A DNA stretch of 64,000 nucleotides from Paenimyroides aestuarii (GCF_024628805.1 NZ_CP102382.1:1240001-1304000), one strand, 5' to 3'; numbered from the stretch's first letter, positions 51,980 through 60,556 are shown. Translations and numbers: made by a program. The notes: generated from the sequence alone by a model not told the origin.

Positions 51980-53227
51980 TTATATTTTTTTGAATAAAAC
52001 ACAAGCATTGTGCCCACCAAAACCAAAAGTATTGCTCATGGCTACTTTAATATCGCGTTTTTGTGCTTTGTTTAAAGTAAGGTTTAATGATGGATCGATA
52101 TTTTCATCTACCGTTGTGTGGTTAATCGTTGGAGGGATAATTCCGTTTTGCATCGCCAAGATAGAAGCAATTGCTTCAATAGCACCAGCAGCACCCAATA
52201 AGTGACCAGTCATTGATTTAGTAGAGTTGATGTTGATGTTTTTAGCATGATCGCCAAAAACTGCTTTAATTGCTTTTAATTCGGCAACATCTCCAAGCGG
52301 TGTTGAAGTTCCGTGTGTGTTGATATGGTCCACGTCTTCTGGTTTTAAACCGGCATCGCGCAAACAGTTTTCCATTACGGCAATAACACCAATTCCTTCA
52401 GGATGTGGCGCAGTTAAGTGATACGCATCAGAAGATAAACCACCACCGCCAACTTCGCAGTAGATTTTAGCACCACGAGCAACAGCATGTTCGTACTCTT
52501 CTAATACCAAAGCACCTGCACCTTCGCCTAAAACAAATCCATCGCGAGTAGCATCAAATGGTCTTGAAGCGGTTTCCGGACTTTCGTTTCTGGTTGATAA
52601 TGCTTGCATAGAGTTAAATCCGCCCATACCTGCAATGGTTACAGCTGCTTCTGAACCACCTGAAACAATCACATCACACATTCCTAAACGGATGTAGTTG
52701 AAAGCATCTACCAATGCATTTGCCGAAGAAGCACATGCAGAAACGGTAGTGTAATTTGGTCCCATAAAACCATTTCGCATAGAAATGTGTCCCGGAGCAA
52801 TATCAGCAATCATTTTTGGAATAAAGAATGGATTAAAACGCGGTGTTCCATCACCAGCGGCATAATTCATCACTTCGTCTTGAAAAGTTTGCAAACCTCC
52901 AATTCCTGCTCCCCAAATAACGCCCACTCTGTATTTGTTTACATTTTCCAATGTAATTCCAGCATCTTTAATGGCTTCGTCACTGGCAACAATTGCGTAT
53001 TGAGCAAATTTATCCAATCTACGCACCTCTTTTTTGTCGATAAAATCTTCAACATTGAAGTTTTTTACCTCACAAGCAAATTTGGTTTTATGCTTTTCAG
53101 TATCGTAATAAGTAATAGGGGCAGCGCCACTTTTTCCGTTCACAAGGCCGTCCCAATATTCTTGAAGATTGTTTCCAATAGGAGTTAATGCTCCAAGACC
53201 CGTTACAACAACACGCTTTAATTGCAT
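51980..53227 (-). CDS. fabF: beta-ketoacyl-ACP synthase II
   Basis: 415 aa from the ATG at 53227; the frame extends to 53263 but MQLKRVVVTGLGALTP is the family start. Elongates acyl-ACP by condensation with malonyl-ACP (fatty acid synthesis). Catalytic Cys in VSACASSANA near residue 164, then the two active histidines in NTHGTSTPLGD near 304 and SMTGHLLGAAG near 341. acpP lies 164 bases upstream on the same strand and rnc immediately downstream, the classic acpP-fabF-rnc order. Confidence 0.97.
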   Translation of the reverse strand: MQLKRVVVTGLGALTPIGNNLQEYWDGLVNGKSGAAPITYYDTEKHKTKFACEVKNFNVEDFIDKKEVRRLDKFAQYAIVASDEAIKDAGITLENVNKYRVGVIWGAGIGGLQTFQDEVMNYAAGDGTPRFNPFFIPKMIADIAPGHISMRNGFMGPNYTTVSACASSANALVDAFNYIRLGMCDVIVSGGSEAAVTIAGMGGFNSMQALSTRNESPETASRPFDATRDGFVLGEGAGALVLEEYEHAVARGAKIYCEVGGGGLSSDAYHLTAPHPEGIGVIAVMENCLRDAGLKPEDVDHINTHGTSTPLGDVAELKAIKAVFGDHAKNININSTKSMTGHLLGAAGAIEAIASILAMQNGIIPPTINHTTVDENIDPSLNLTLNKAQKRDIKVAMSNTFGFGGHNACVLFKKI

Positions 53228-53391
53228 ATACTTTGTATTTTTAATTAAAAAAATAAAACCCAAGTTTCAGGATAATGGAAACATTGGGTTGCTATAATTT
53301 TATAGATTTTTAATCTAAAATTTAATCTTAACCAAAAAAAGGTAAATAATAACACCTGCGCAATAATAGTACCACGCAGGCTTATTAGTTA

Positions 53392-53628
53392 TTATTTTTT
53401 AGCCTCTTCGATGTAAGAGATAGCTTGACCAACAGTAGCAATGTTTTCAGCCTGATCGTCTGGGATTTGAATATCAAATTCTTTTTCAAACTCCATGATT
53501 AGCTCAACAGTGTCTAATGAATCAGCTCCTAAATCATTTGTGAAGCTTGCTTCTGTTACAACTTCGTTTTCGTCAACTCCTAATTTGTCAACGATAATTG
53601 CCTTTACTCTTGATGCAATGTCTGACAT
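53392..53628 (-). CDS. acpP: acyl carrier protein
   Basis: 78 aa, acidic, standard length. Carries growing acyl chains on a phosphopantetheine attached to Ser37 in [12 protein letters not shown]. Helices and the [19 protein letters not shown] end match the family. It opens the acpP-fabF-rnc operon. A TATTTTTG box lies upstream on the minus strand (53663-53670). Confidence 0.97.
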   Translation of the reverse strand: MSDIASRVKAIIVDKLGVDENEVVTEASFTNDLGADSLDTVELIMEFEKEFDIQIPDDQAENIATVGQAISYIEEAKK

Positions 53629-53662
53629 AATCTTTTCTATTTTTTAAGTTTAATTGTTGTGG

Positions 53663-53670
53663 CAAAAATA
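53663..53670 (-). promoter_or_regulatory. candidate -7 box for acpP
   Basis: Reads TATTTTTG on the minus strand, 35 bases before the acpP ATG. No TTG about 19 bases upstream. Confidence 0.35.
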
Positions 53671-53818
53671 TAAAACTTTCGTTTATAACCACACATTTAA
53701 TTGTTTTTGTAACTGCGAAGTTAAAAAAATAATTTTTATTTGGATATTTTTTTCGACTTTTGTGGTGGTTAATTTAATTATTTTATTTTTAAAACACAAT
53801 AAAAATTTTTGTAATTGT

Positions 53819-54382
53819 ATGAAAAACATTGTTTTAATGGCTTCTGGGTCGGGTAGTAACGCTGAAAATATTATTTGTTTTTTTAGAGATAAAAATATTT
53901 TGTGCAATTTTCATATCATTACCAATAAAAAGGATGCTTTTGTTTTGGAACGTGCCAAAAAATTAAATGTTCCTGCCGAAGTAATTACAAAAAAACAAAA
54001 TGAGGAGGGTGTTTTGCTTGATAGAATCAATGAATTAAAGCCCGATTTAATTGTTTTAGCTGGATATCTATTATTGTTTCCTGCCGAAATTGTGGCTTTG
54101 TATCCTAATAAAATAATAAATATTCATCCGGCATTGTTGCCCAAATTTGGCGGCAAAGGCATGTATGGGTCGTTTGTACACGAAGCGGTTGTTGCCCATA
54201 AAGAAAGTGAAACAGGCATCACTATTCACTATGTGAGCGAACATTACGACGAAGGTGCTGTGATTTTTCAGGCAAAAACGCCGGTTGTGGTAACCGATAC
54301 CCCTTTAGATATTGCCAATAAAGTACATAAACTAGAGTATGAACATTTTCCAAAAGTGATTGAAAAGCTGCTGAATGATTAA
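53819..54382 (+). CDS. purN: phosphoribosylglycinamide formyltransferase
   Basis: 187 aa from the ATG at 53819. The frame is open from 53654, but the extra 55 residues are low-complexity Phe/Asn/Lys and overlap the acpP promoter, so they are not coding. Transfers formyl from 10-formyl-THF to GAR in purine synthesis. ASGSGSNAENI at 8-18, catalytic NIHPALLP near 100, HEAVVAHKESETGITIHYV near 120 and the Asp of YDEGAVIFQ near 144. Divergent from acpP; its last four bases overlap the convergent next gene. Confidence 0.95.
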   Translation: MKNIVLMASGSGSNAENIICFFRDKNILCNFHIITNKKDAFVLERAKKLNVPAEVITKKQNEEGVLLDRINELKPDLIVLAGYLLLFPAEIVALYPNKIINIHPALLPKFGGKGMYGSFVHEAVVAHKESETGITIHYVSEHYDEGAVIFQAKTPVVVTDTPLDIANKVHKLEYEHFPKVIEKLLND

Positions 54383-54888
54383 AACGAGGAACCCACACCA
54401 ATAAGTAGTTCCCCTATAAAACCTTCGGCTTCTTCGCGGTTCAGCAAGCGGCGAATACACTTTTCGGTAGCCCAAAGTTTCACCACATCGGTTAAAATAT
54501 GGTGTGGATCATCAAAAATAAGGTGATCGGTTTTTGTGCGAATCTTTGCCGATTTTTTACTTTCAACTTCGGTTATTTCTAATCGGTTAAATAATGGTTT
54601 TGATAATTTGTAGTGTTTTTCCAAATACAAATCGTTTCTTTTGTAACTGCCAATTTCAAACGATAAAGAATCATCAACCGCAAAAATAAGATCCTCTTCA
54701 AAAACATAATAATCGTTAATAATTCGTTTGTTTTTTAGATCGATATCGGTGTGATTGTAATCATTGCTGTCCCAAAGTCGGGCAATGGTATCATTTGGTA
54801 TATCAAAATAAATGGTGTCGTTTTGCAAATATTGGGCGTTGCCTAAAGAAAAACTTAGAAGTGTAATGAGTGTTAGAAGTGTTTTCAT
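54379..54888 (-). CDS. exported hypothetical protein
   Basis: 169 aa with signal peptide 1-19 (SFSLGNAQ). The mature part is acidic, rich in Asp, Asn, Ile and Leu, with no cysteine pair or catalytic motif; VESKKSAKIRTKTDHLIFDD is a typical polar helix-strand transition. It is probably periplasmic. It is convergent with purN (4-base overlap) and divergent from rnhA. No family recognised. Confidence 0.65.
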   Translation of the reverse strand: MKTLLTLITLLSFSLGNAQYLQNDTIYFDIPNDTIARLWDSNDYNHTDIDLKNKRIINDYYVFEEDLIFAVDDSLSFEIGSYKRNDLYLEKHYKLSKPLFNRLEITEVESKKSAKIRTKTDHLIFDDPHHILTDVVKLWATEKCIRRLLNREEAEGFIGELLIGVGSSF

Positions 54889-54936
54889 AAAGAAATTTTT
54901 ATCAAAACTAACAAAAAAAATGCCAAAATAGAATTG

Positions 54937-54944
54937 TATTTTTG
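54937..54944 (+). promoter_or_regulatory. candidate -7 box for rnhA
   Basis: TATTTTTG, 16 bases before the ATG; fits TAnnTTTG. The upstream TTG element is absent. Confidence 0.4.
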
Positions 54945-54960
54945 CAACAAACTAAATTAC

Positions 54961-55431
54961 ATGCAGCCCGAAATTCTTTTATATACCGATGGTTCATCAC
55001 GAGGCAATCCGGGACCGGGTGGATATGGTGTGATCCTTCATTTAAACAACACCAAACATTACAAAGAACTATCAAAAGGATATCGCACAACCACGAACAA
55101 CCGCATGGAATTGTTGGCGGTAATCGTGGGATTAGAAGCATTAACAAAAGACAATTTAACGGTTTTGGTGGTTTCTGATTCTAAATATGTGGTAGATTCT
55201 GTTGCAAAAGGTTGGGTTTTTGGTTGGGAAAAAAAGGGCTTTGCAGGGAAGAAAAATCCCGATTTATGGCAACGATTTTTAAAAGTGTACCGCAAACATA
55301 AAGTGAGCTTTCAATGGATCAAAGGGCACAACAACCACCCAATGAACGAACGCTGCGATTTTTTGGCGGTTCAGGCATCAAAAGAAACTAAATTGTTGAT
55401 TGATGAATGGTATGAAGAAAACAATGATTAA
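54961..55431 (+). CDS. rnhA: ribonuclease HI
   Basis: 156 aa from the ATG at 54961 (a frame from 54934 would start upstream of the promoter box). Degrades RNA in RNA-DNA hybrids (primer and R-loop removal). Four catalytic acids: Asp in YTDGSSRGNPG near residue 9, Glu in RMELLAVI near 48, Asp in SDSKYVVDS near 73 and the late Asp in ERCDFLA near 131. Full-length bacterial RNase HI with the basic HGH-like insertion (GWEKKGFAGKKN). Monocistronic. Confidence 0.95.
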   Translation: MQPEILLYTDGSSRGNPGPGGYGVILHLNNTKHYKELSKGYRTTTNNRMELLAVIVGLEALTKDNLTVLVVSDSKYVVDSVAKGWVFGWEKKGFAGKKNPDLWQRFLKVYRKHKVSFQWIKGHNNHPMNERCDFLAVQASKETKLLIDEWYEENND

Positions 55432-55457
55432 TCTATGTTAATGAATAACAAACAGGT

Positions 55458-55488
55458 TTGCGTATTCGTAGGTTTCGTATTATCTTTG
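55458..55488 (+). promoter_or_regulatory. promoter of the pfkB-family kinase gene
   Basis: TTG at 55458-55460, 20-base spacer, TATCTTTG at 55481-55488: a good match to the Bacteroidota promoter pattern. Transcription would start near 55493, so translation must begin at the ATG at 55512. Confidence 0.65.
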
Positions 55489-55511
55489 CATCATCATTTA
55501 CAAACAACTAT

Positions 55512-56441
55512 ATGAACAAATTATTGATTGTAGGAACGGTTGCTTTTGATGCGATTGAAACACCTTTTGGCAAAACCGACAAAATTCTTGGAGGTGCTGC
55601 AACTTACATCGGACTTTCAGCCGCACATTTTAATGTAAAATCAGCCATCGTTTCTGTAGTTGGGAACGATTTTCCGCAAGAATATTTAGATTTATTATCA
55701 AGCAAAAATATTGATATTTCTGGAATTGAAGTAGTAAAAGATGGCAAAACATTCTTTTGGAGTGGTTTGTATCACAACGACTTAAATTCGCGCGATACGT
55801 TGGATACACAATTAAATGTTTTGGCAGATTTTAATCCGGTGGTTCCGCAAGATTTTAAAAATTCTGATGTAATCATGCTGGGAAATTTGCATCCAAACAT
55901 TCAAATCAGTGTTTTAGATCAGTTAACCGCAAAACCCAAATTAGTTGTTTTAGACACTATGAATTTTTGGATGGATTGTGCTTTGGAAGAACTAAAACAA
56001 GTTTTAAAACGTGTAGATGTGCTTACCATTAACGATGAAGAAGCACGCCAGCTTTCAGGAGCATATTCATTGGTGAAAGCAGCAGAAATTATTCACGAAA
56101 TGGGACCAAAATACGTGGTGATTAAAAAAGGTGAACACGGCGCTTTACTTTTCAACAATGACCAAGTGTTTTTTGCACCGGCACTGCCTTTGAAAGAAGT
56201 GTTTGATCCAACCGGAGCAGGCGATACGTTTGCTGGTGGTTTTTCAGGCTATTTAGCACAGCAAGGAATTGTTTCGTTCCACAACATGAAAAACGCGATT
56301 ATTCACGGTTCCAATTTGGCATCGTTCTGTGTTGAAAAATTCGGAACCGAGCGCATGGAGCAATTAGAAAAAGAAGAAGTAAACGCACGTTTGCAACAAT
56401 TTAAAATGTTAACACAGTTCGATATAGAACTAACACAATAA
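55512..56441 (+). CDS. PfkB-family carbohydrate/nucleoside kinase
   Basis: 309 aa. The ATG at 55512 is chosen because the promoter at 55458-55488 lies inside the longer open frame. Ribokinase-fold sugar or nucleoside kinase: substrate-binding GGAATYIGLSAAHF near 29, LDTMNFW near 148, NDEEARQL near 173 and the C-terminal anion hole DPTGAGDTFAGGF with the catalytic Asp near 239. The substrate is not readable from sequence; Bacteroidota copies sit next to purine genes, and purF follows here, so a nucleoside or ribose role is my inference. Terminated by the hairpin at 56448. Confidence 0.88.
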   Translation: MNKLLIVGTVAFDAIETPFGKTDKILGGAATYIGLSAAHFNVKSAIVSVVGNDFPQEYLDLLSSKNIDISGIEVVKDGKTFFWSGLYHNDLNSRDTLDTQLNVLADFNPVVPQDFKNSDVIMLGNLHPNIQISVLDQLTAKPKLVVLDTMNFWMDCALEELKQVLKRVDVLTINDEEARQLSGAYSLVKAAEIIHEMGPKYVVIKKGEHGALLFNNDQVFFAPALPLKEVFDPTGAGDTFAGGFSGYLAQQGIVSFHNMKNAIIHGSNLASFCVEKFGTERMEQLEKEEVNARLQQFKMLTQFDIELTQ

Positions 56442-56447
56442 CAACAG

Positions 56448-56473
56448 AAAGCCCAAATTGTGGGCTTTTTTTG
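56448..56473 (+). terminator. terminator after the pfkB-family gene
   Basis: AAAGCCCA, short loop, TGGGCTTT followed by a T run, just before the purF-like gene at 56498. Confidence 0.8.
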
Positions 56474-56497
56474 GTTTAACAACAACACACAACATAT

Positions 56498-58399
56498 ATG
56501 AGCGACGCTATAAAACACGAATGTGGTATTGCATTTTTACGATTAAAAAAACCGCTTTCTTTTTACAAAGAAAAATACGGTTCTAGCTTTTATGCCATTC
56601 AGAAAATGTATTTGCTAATGGAAAAACAGCACAACCGCGGACAAGATGGTGCGGGTTTGGCAAGCATTAAGCTAGATATGGAACCAGGCGAACGCTACAT
56701 TAGCCGAGTGCGTTCTAACAAAACGTCGCCTATTCAAGATATTTTTGCACAAATAAACGGGCGTATCAATGAAGAATTGGAATTAATGCCCGAGTTGGCA
56801 AACGATGTAGATGCACTAAAAAAACACATACCTTATTTAGGGGAAGTGTTTTTAGGGCACGTACGCTACGGAACTTTCGGAAAAAACAACATAGAAAGCG
56901 TGCACCCATTTTTGCGTCAGAACAATTGGATGCATCGCAACCTTATTGTGGCCGGAAACTTTAACTTAACCAACGTAAAGGTTTTGTTTGATGATTTGGT
57001 GCGTTTGGGGCAACATCCAAAGGAAATGGCAGATACGGTGACGGTGATGGAAAAAATTGGTCATTTTTTAGACGATGAAGTAGAAGAGTTGTATTTCGAT
57101 GTTCGCGATAAAGAAGGCTTGTCTAAAAAAGATGCATCACCAGTAATCGGTGAGCGTTTAGACGTTGCACGTATTTTGCGCAGAGCATCTAAAAACTGGG
57201 ACGGCGGTTTTGCAATGGCAGGAATGTTGGGGCATGGCGATGCATTTGTGTTGCGTGATCCGGCAGGAATTCGTCCCGCTTTTTATTACGAAGACGATGA
57301 AATTGTTGCCGTAGCATCAGAGCGTCCGGTGATTCAAACAGCATTTAATGTTCCTTTTACCGATATTAAAGAATTAGATCCCGGAAAAGCAATTATTATC
57401 AAGAAAAATGGTGCGGTTTCTTTTGAACAAATTTTAGATCCTTTGGAACGAAAAGCTTGTTCGTTTGAACGTATTTATTTTTCTCGCGGAAATGATGCAT
57501 CGATCTACCAAGAACGAAAAATGTTGGGGAGAACCATGATGCCTATGATTTTAAAGGAATTGAACAACGATGTAGAAAATGCCGTGTTCTCTTATATTCC
57601 TAATACCGCCGAAGTATCCTATTTTGGAATGGTGGAAGGGGCACAAGAATTTTTAAATAAGCAAAAAACCGAACAAATTTTAGCTTTAAAAGATGAATTG
57701 TCTCCTGAAAAAATAAACGAAATTTTATCAAAAACCATCCGTTCAGAAAAAATCACCATAAAAGATGCCAAATTGCGCACGTTTATTACAGACGACAGCA
57801 ACCGCGATGATATGGTGGAACATGTGTATGATGTAACTTATGGCGTTGTGAAACCAACCGATACGTTGATTGTGATTGATGACAGTATTGTGCGCGGAAC
57901 TACCTTGAAAAAATCGATTGTAAAAATGTTGGATCGATTAAATCCTAAAAAGATCATCGTAGTTTCATCGGCTCCACAAATTCGTTATCCCGATTGTTAC
58001 GGAATCGACATGGCAAAAATGGAAACTTTGATTGCTTTTAACGCCACTTTAGAATTGTTGAAAGATCGTAACATGTATCATGTAATTGATGAAGTGTATC
58101 AGAAATGTAAAAAGCAAGAAAATTTGCCCGATGAAGAAGTGGTGAATTTTGTAAAAGAAATTTATGCGCCGTTTACCGACGAAGAAATTTCTGATAAAAT
58201 CTCTGAAATGTTGCACCCAGAAACGGTAAAAGCCGATTTAAAAGTAATGTTTCAAACGGTAGAGAATTTACATATTTCTTGTCCGGATAATTTGGGTGAT
58301 TGGTATTTTACCGGAAATTATCCAACAGCAGGCGGAAACCGCGTTGTGAACCGAGCGTTTATGAACTTTGTGGAAGGGAAAGACGCCAGAGCGTATTAA
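56498..58399 (+). CDS. purF: amidophosphoribosyltransferase-like protein
   Basis: 633 aa, longer than the usual PurF (about 500). Makes phosphoribosylamine from PRPP and glutamine, the first step of purine synthesis. The nucleophile Cys is at residue 9 (HECGIAFL), implying an eight-residue propeptide. Glutaminase blocks HNRGQDGAG and GHVRYGTFG follow. The phosphoribosyltransferase domain has the PRPP loop VIDDSIVRGTT near 465. The C-terminal extension (about 530-633) is characteristic of the Bacteroidota paralog; whether it or another copy is the main enzyme cannot be judged. Its 3' end is the left boundary of the island described below. Confidence 0.88.
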   Translation: MSDAIKHECGIAFLRLKKPLSFYKEKYGSSFYAIQKMYLLMEKQHNRGQDGAGLASIKLDMEPGERYISRVRSNKTSPIQDIFAQINGRINEELELMPELANDVDALKKHIPYLGEVFLGHVRYGTFGKNNIESVHPFLRQNNWMHRNLIVAGNFNLTNVKVLFDDLVRLGQHPKEMADTVTVMEKIGHFLDDEVEELYFDVRDKEGLSKKDASPVIGERLDVARILRRASKNWDGGFAMAGMLGHGDAFVLRDPAGIRPAFYYEDDEIVAVASERPVIQTAFNVPFTDIKELDPGKAIIIKKNGAVSFEQILDPLERKACSFERIYFSRGNDASIYQERKMLGRTMMPMILKELNNDVENAVFSYIPNTAEVSYFGMVEGAQEFLNKQKTEQILALKDELSPEKINEILSKTIRSEKITIKDAKLRTFITDDSNRDDMVEHVYDVTYGVVKPTDTLIVIDDSIVRGTTLKKSIVKMLDRLNPKKIIVVSSAPQIRYPDCYGIDMAKMETLIAFNATLELLKDRNMYHVIDEVYQKCKKQENLPDEEVVNFVKEIYAPFTDEEISDKISEMLHPETVKADLKVMFQTVENLHISCPDNLGDWYFTGNYPTAGGNRVVNRAFMNFVEGKDARAY

Positions 58400-58409
58400 G
58401 ATTATAAAA
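58364..58409 (+). repeat. direct repeat at the purF 3' end (att-like, left copy)
   Basis: The last 12 codons of purF plus the following AGATTATAAAA. 43 of 46 bases match the copy at 60557-60602 (offset 2193); the last 28 are identical. Confidence 0.8.
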
Positions 58410-58455
58410 AAATCCTTGTCAAACCGCACTAGATGTGGTTTCGCATAGTAATTAT

Positions 58456-58490
58456 AAAAAAGCATCAAGTGAAAATCTTGATGCTTTTTT
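58456..58490. terminator. bidirectional terminator between purF and the XRE gene
   Basis: AAAAAAGCATCAAG and CTTGATGCTTTTTT form a 14-bp stem around a short loop. Its wording resembles the terminator at 60615-60640 beyond the displaced purF end. Confidence 0.8.
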
Positions 58491-58504
58491 GTTTACCTCA
58501 AAAA

Positions 58505-58861
58505 TTAATTTTCTTTATTACTTATCAAACTTCTTAAAAAAACAACTTCATCTTCTAAATGTTTAATGCGGTCTTCATAAGATTGTTTTAACTCATTAGG
58601 GAAATGATTGTTGATCGTATTTATTTTACCAGACTGTGTAGAATTGTGAAAAACCAGATTATCATCAAAAGAAACCAAATCAATAGGGTCTATCTCTAAA
58701 ATAGTTGATATTCTTTCAATGCGTTGCCAATCCAGTTTAATTTCTTCTTTTTCTAATTTAGAATAAGCACGTTGCGAAATATCCAATTGAGATGCCATAT
58801 AATCTTGAGTAAAACCTTTTAACTCGCGTATTTTTCTGATTTTATTTCCTACAGCTTTCAT
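58505..58861 (-). CDS. XRE-family transcriptional regulator
   Basis: 118 aa. Residues 4-62 form an HTH_XRE domain (IRKIRELKGFTQDYMASQL, then the recognition helix SQRAYSKLEKEE). A linker and a short C-terminal coiled coil (about 88-112, DRIKHLEDEVVFLRSLI) should mediate dimerisation. Cytoplasmic DNA-binding protein, probably a repressor. Transcribed divergently from the four small genes, from a strong-looking promoter that contains two 9-bp direct repeats, which suggests autoregulation. Confidence 0.85.
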   Translation of the reverse strand: MKAVGNKIRKIRELKGFTQDYMASQLDISQRAYSKLEKEEIKLDWQRIERISTILEIDPIDLVSFDDNLVFHNSTQSGKINTINNHFPNELKQSYEDRIKHLEDEVVFLRSLISNKEN

Positions 58862-58875
58862 AAAAATTCTTATTT

Positions 58876-58905
58876 AGAACCAAATATACATAATTAAGAA
58901 CTAAA
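58876..58905. promoter_or_regulatory. direct repeats, candidate operator
   Basis: AGAACCAAA at 58876-58884 and AGAACTAAA at 58897-58905, 21 bases start to start (two helical turns), overlapping the -7 box and spacer of the XRE gene promoter. A fitting site for a dimeric XRE protein. Confidence 0.45.
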
Positions 58906-58910
58906 CACAA
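58881..58910 (-). promoter_or_regulatory. consensus promoter of the XRE gene
   Basis: On the minus strand: TTG (58910-58908), a 19-base spacer, TATATTTG (58888-58881). This is the exact Bacteroidota consensus, about 20 bases before the start codon. Confidence 0.75.
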
Positions 58911-58964
58911 GAAACCTAGATGTTTTTTTTGAGTTAATTTGTGATTATGATAAATTCACTATAT

Positions 58965-59342
58965 ATGAAAACAAAACTACTCATTATACTTATACTGCTA
59001 TTTGCTTTTAAAGCAGGAGCACAGGAGCCTATTTTTGTAAAAAACATTTATGCAACAGAAATTGCTCTCAAAGAAAATGGAGATTTTATAAAAACAGGCG
59101 AGAAAATTTATTACCCTACAAAAATAATTATTGACACAAAAAATAGGTTAGTTAATTTTGAGTATTCTACAAATTTATCCTCAATCTATAAATTACTTAA
59201 AATTACAATTCCAAAAGACAAAAAACACCTTGATGTATATGCTGAAGCAGATGTAAACAAAACTGTTTTATTCAAAATTTATGATGATAAAGTATTTTTT
59301 ATTGACACCAACAATTTTATTATTCTTTTTACTAAAAAATAA
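58965..59342 (+). CDS. exported hypothetical protein of the purF-end island
   Basis: 125 aa from the ATG at 58965 (in-frame ATGs at 58941 and 58947 would add a non-typical leader). Signal peptide 1-20 (FKAGAQEP), then a small beta-rich domain without cysteines or catalytic motifs. Probably periplasmic. First of four same-strand genes with gaps of 18, 14 and 8 bases, thus an operon. No family recognised. Confidence 0.65.
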   Translation: MKTKLLIILILLFAFKAGAQEPIFVKNIYATEIALKENGDFIKTGEKIYYPTKIIIDTKNRLVNFEYSTNLSSIYKLLKITIPKDKKHLDVYAEADVNKTVLFKIYDDKVFFIDTNNFIILFTKK

Positions 59343-59360
59343 TTTTAACACACACCTCTT

Positions 59361-59777
59361 ATGAAACACTTCCTAATCATTTTTGCCGTATTGAGCATAA
59401 ACTATACTTATTCTCAAAGATTTATAAATAATCAACCTTTTGTAAATACAGGTTTTAAAGCTACTTCATTAGATGAAATGAGTAGATTACCATTGATGAA
59501 AATGAAAATTGCTGAAGAAAACTATGAAAAAATACGAACTTTAAGAAAAGAATTATACCGAATAAAAGAAGGTATTAAAATTAATCAGGAAAAATACCAC
59601 CCTTCTATTAATGGTATAAACGATATATTATATAAGTTAATTACAGAAGATTATGATTTAGCAGATCCAGAAATTAACACAATAATAAGACAAACATCAG
59701 CTTATATTGACGAAACCATTAACAAATACAATGAAGATATTCGCATTTATAACGAAAGAAAAAAGTATAATTACTAA
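59361..59777 (+). CDS. exported helical hypothetical protein of the island
   Basis: 138 aa. Signal peptide 1-18 (NYTYSQ), then an acidic and basic helical part with coiled-coil-like stretches (EENYEKIRTLRKELYRIKEG and the later TSAYIDETINKYNEDI). No cysteines or motifs. The gene is 18 bases after the previous one and 14 before the next. Function unknown. Confidence 0.65.
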   Translation: MKHFLIIFAVLSINYTYSQRFINNQPFVNTGFKATSLDEMSRLPLMKMKIAEENYEKIRTLRKELYRIKEGIKINQEKYHPSINGINDILYKLITEDYDLADPEINTIIRQTSAYIDETINKYNEDIRIYNERKKYNY

Positions 59778-59791
59778 AAGTTAAGGTAAGT

Positions 59792-60058
59792 ATGATAACA
59801 ATTGAAGTTAATGATGATTCTGTTGATTTTCTTAAAGACGGAAGAAGTACTCCAATTTATCAAATTCCTAAAAATGATTTAGGCACAACATTAAATGACG
59901 GTGTTTTTTCTTTATGGATAAACCAACTTTTATCAAAAAATTGGGCGGATAAAGAAACATTGTATGAATTTGTAAAGATTGTCCAAAAAGAAGTTCCTGA
60001 AAATAGGATTGATTGGGAAGAAGTGTTTCAGATAATTGAAAGTAAATTTAAAAAATAA
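59792..60058 (+). CDS. small cytoplasmic hypothetical protein of the island
   Basis: 88 aa, acidic, no signal or TM segment, so the only clearly cytoplasmic member of the operon apart from the regulator. It reads like a compact alpha/beta protein (ITIEVNDDSVDFLKDG, then a helical WINQLLSKNWADKETLYEFV). No family recognised. Its place among exported partners makes an immunity or adaptor role possible, but nothing shows it. Confidence 0.6.
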   Translation: MITIEVNDDSVDFLKDGRSTPIYQIPKNDLGTTLNDGVFSLWINQLLSKNWADKETLYEFVKIVQKEVPENRIDWEEVFQIIESKFKK

Positions 60059-60066
60059 TAATATTA

Positions 60067-60552
60067 ATGAATACTAAAATTTATTTAATTCCTTTTGTTT
60101 TTCTACTAATTAGCTGTGTTCCAAAAGATAAATATAAACAGTTAGAAGAAGAAAATAATTCTCTTCAATTTGAAATAGATAATCAAAATATGACCCTGGC
60201 AGTACAAAGTCAAGATATTGAAAATTATAAAAAACAAATAGAACGTTTAGAGGAGCAAAAATCGGAAATTGAAAAAGAGTTAATTAAATACAAACCTAAA
60301 GGAAAAACATTATCTAGTAAAACATTTTCTGAACAAGAAGCTATAAATACTGTTAATGATTATTACAATTTTTATGAACGAGATTATGTAATCAGAAACG
60401 TTAAAGTTCGTAGACAAACAAATGCTTCATTTTGGGTGTCTTATGAAAAGGTAAATAGAAAATTTGCTGAAAATGATTTTCATTATAATGCAGAAACAAA
60501 GGTTTTAGAGTTTTATGATGATAATAAATATCAATTAAAAAATAATTGGTAA
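60067..60552 (+). CDS. coiled-coil lipoprotein of the island
   Basis: 161 aa. Lipoprotein signal (MNTKIYLIPFVFLLISC, acceptor Cys at 17). A coiled coil (about 20-80, LEEENNSLQFEIDNQ and the later QIERLEEQKSEIEKEL) resembles the N-terminal part of OmpA-type lipoproteins, but the C-terminal 60 residues (NDYYNFYERDYVIRNVKVRR) are not an OmpA domain. The gene ends five bases before the displaced purF end. Envelope localisation is expected. Confidence 0.65.
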   Translation: MNTKIYLIPFVFLLISCVPKDKYKQLEEENNSLQFEIDNQNMTLAVQSQDIENYKKQIERLEEQKSEIEKELIKYKPKGKTLSSKTFSEQEAINTVNDYYNFYERDYVIRNVKVRRQTNASFWVSYEKVNRKFAENDFHYNAETKVLEFYDDNKYQLKNNW

Positions 60553-60556
60553 AGTT

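Noticed and set aside
51970..52026. Longer rnc start overlapping the fabF end
   Set aside because: The added residues are unlike RNase III; the GTG at 51969, 11 bases after fabF, gives the family-type start.
53654..53818. N-terminal extension of purN
   Set aside because: Low-complexity Phe/Asn/Lys codons overlapping the acpP promoter; the conserved PurN start is at 53819.
55458..55511. Longer start of the pfkB-family gene
   Set aside because: The extension contains the promoter (TTG-N20-TATCTTTG), so it cannot be translated from that transcript.
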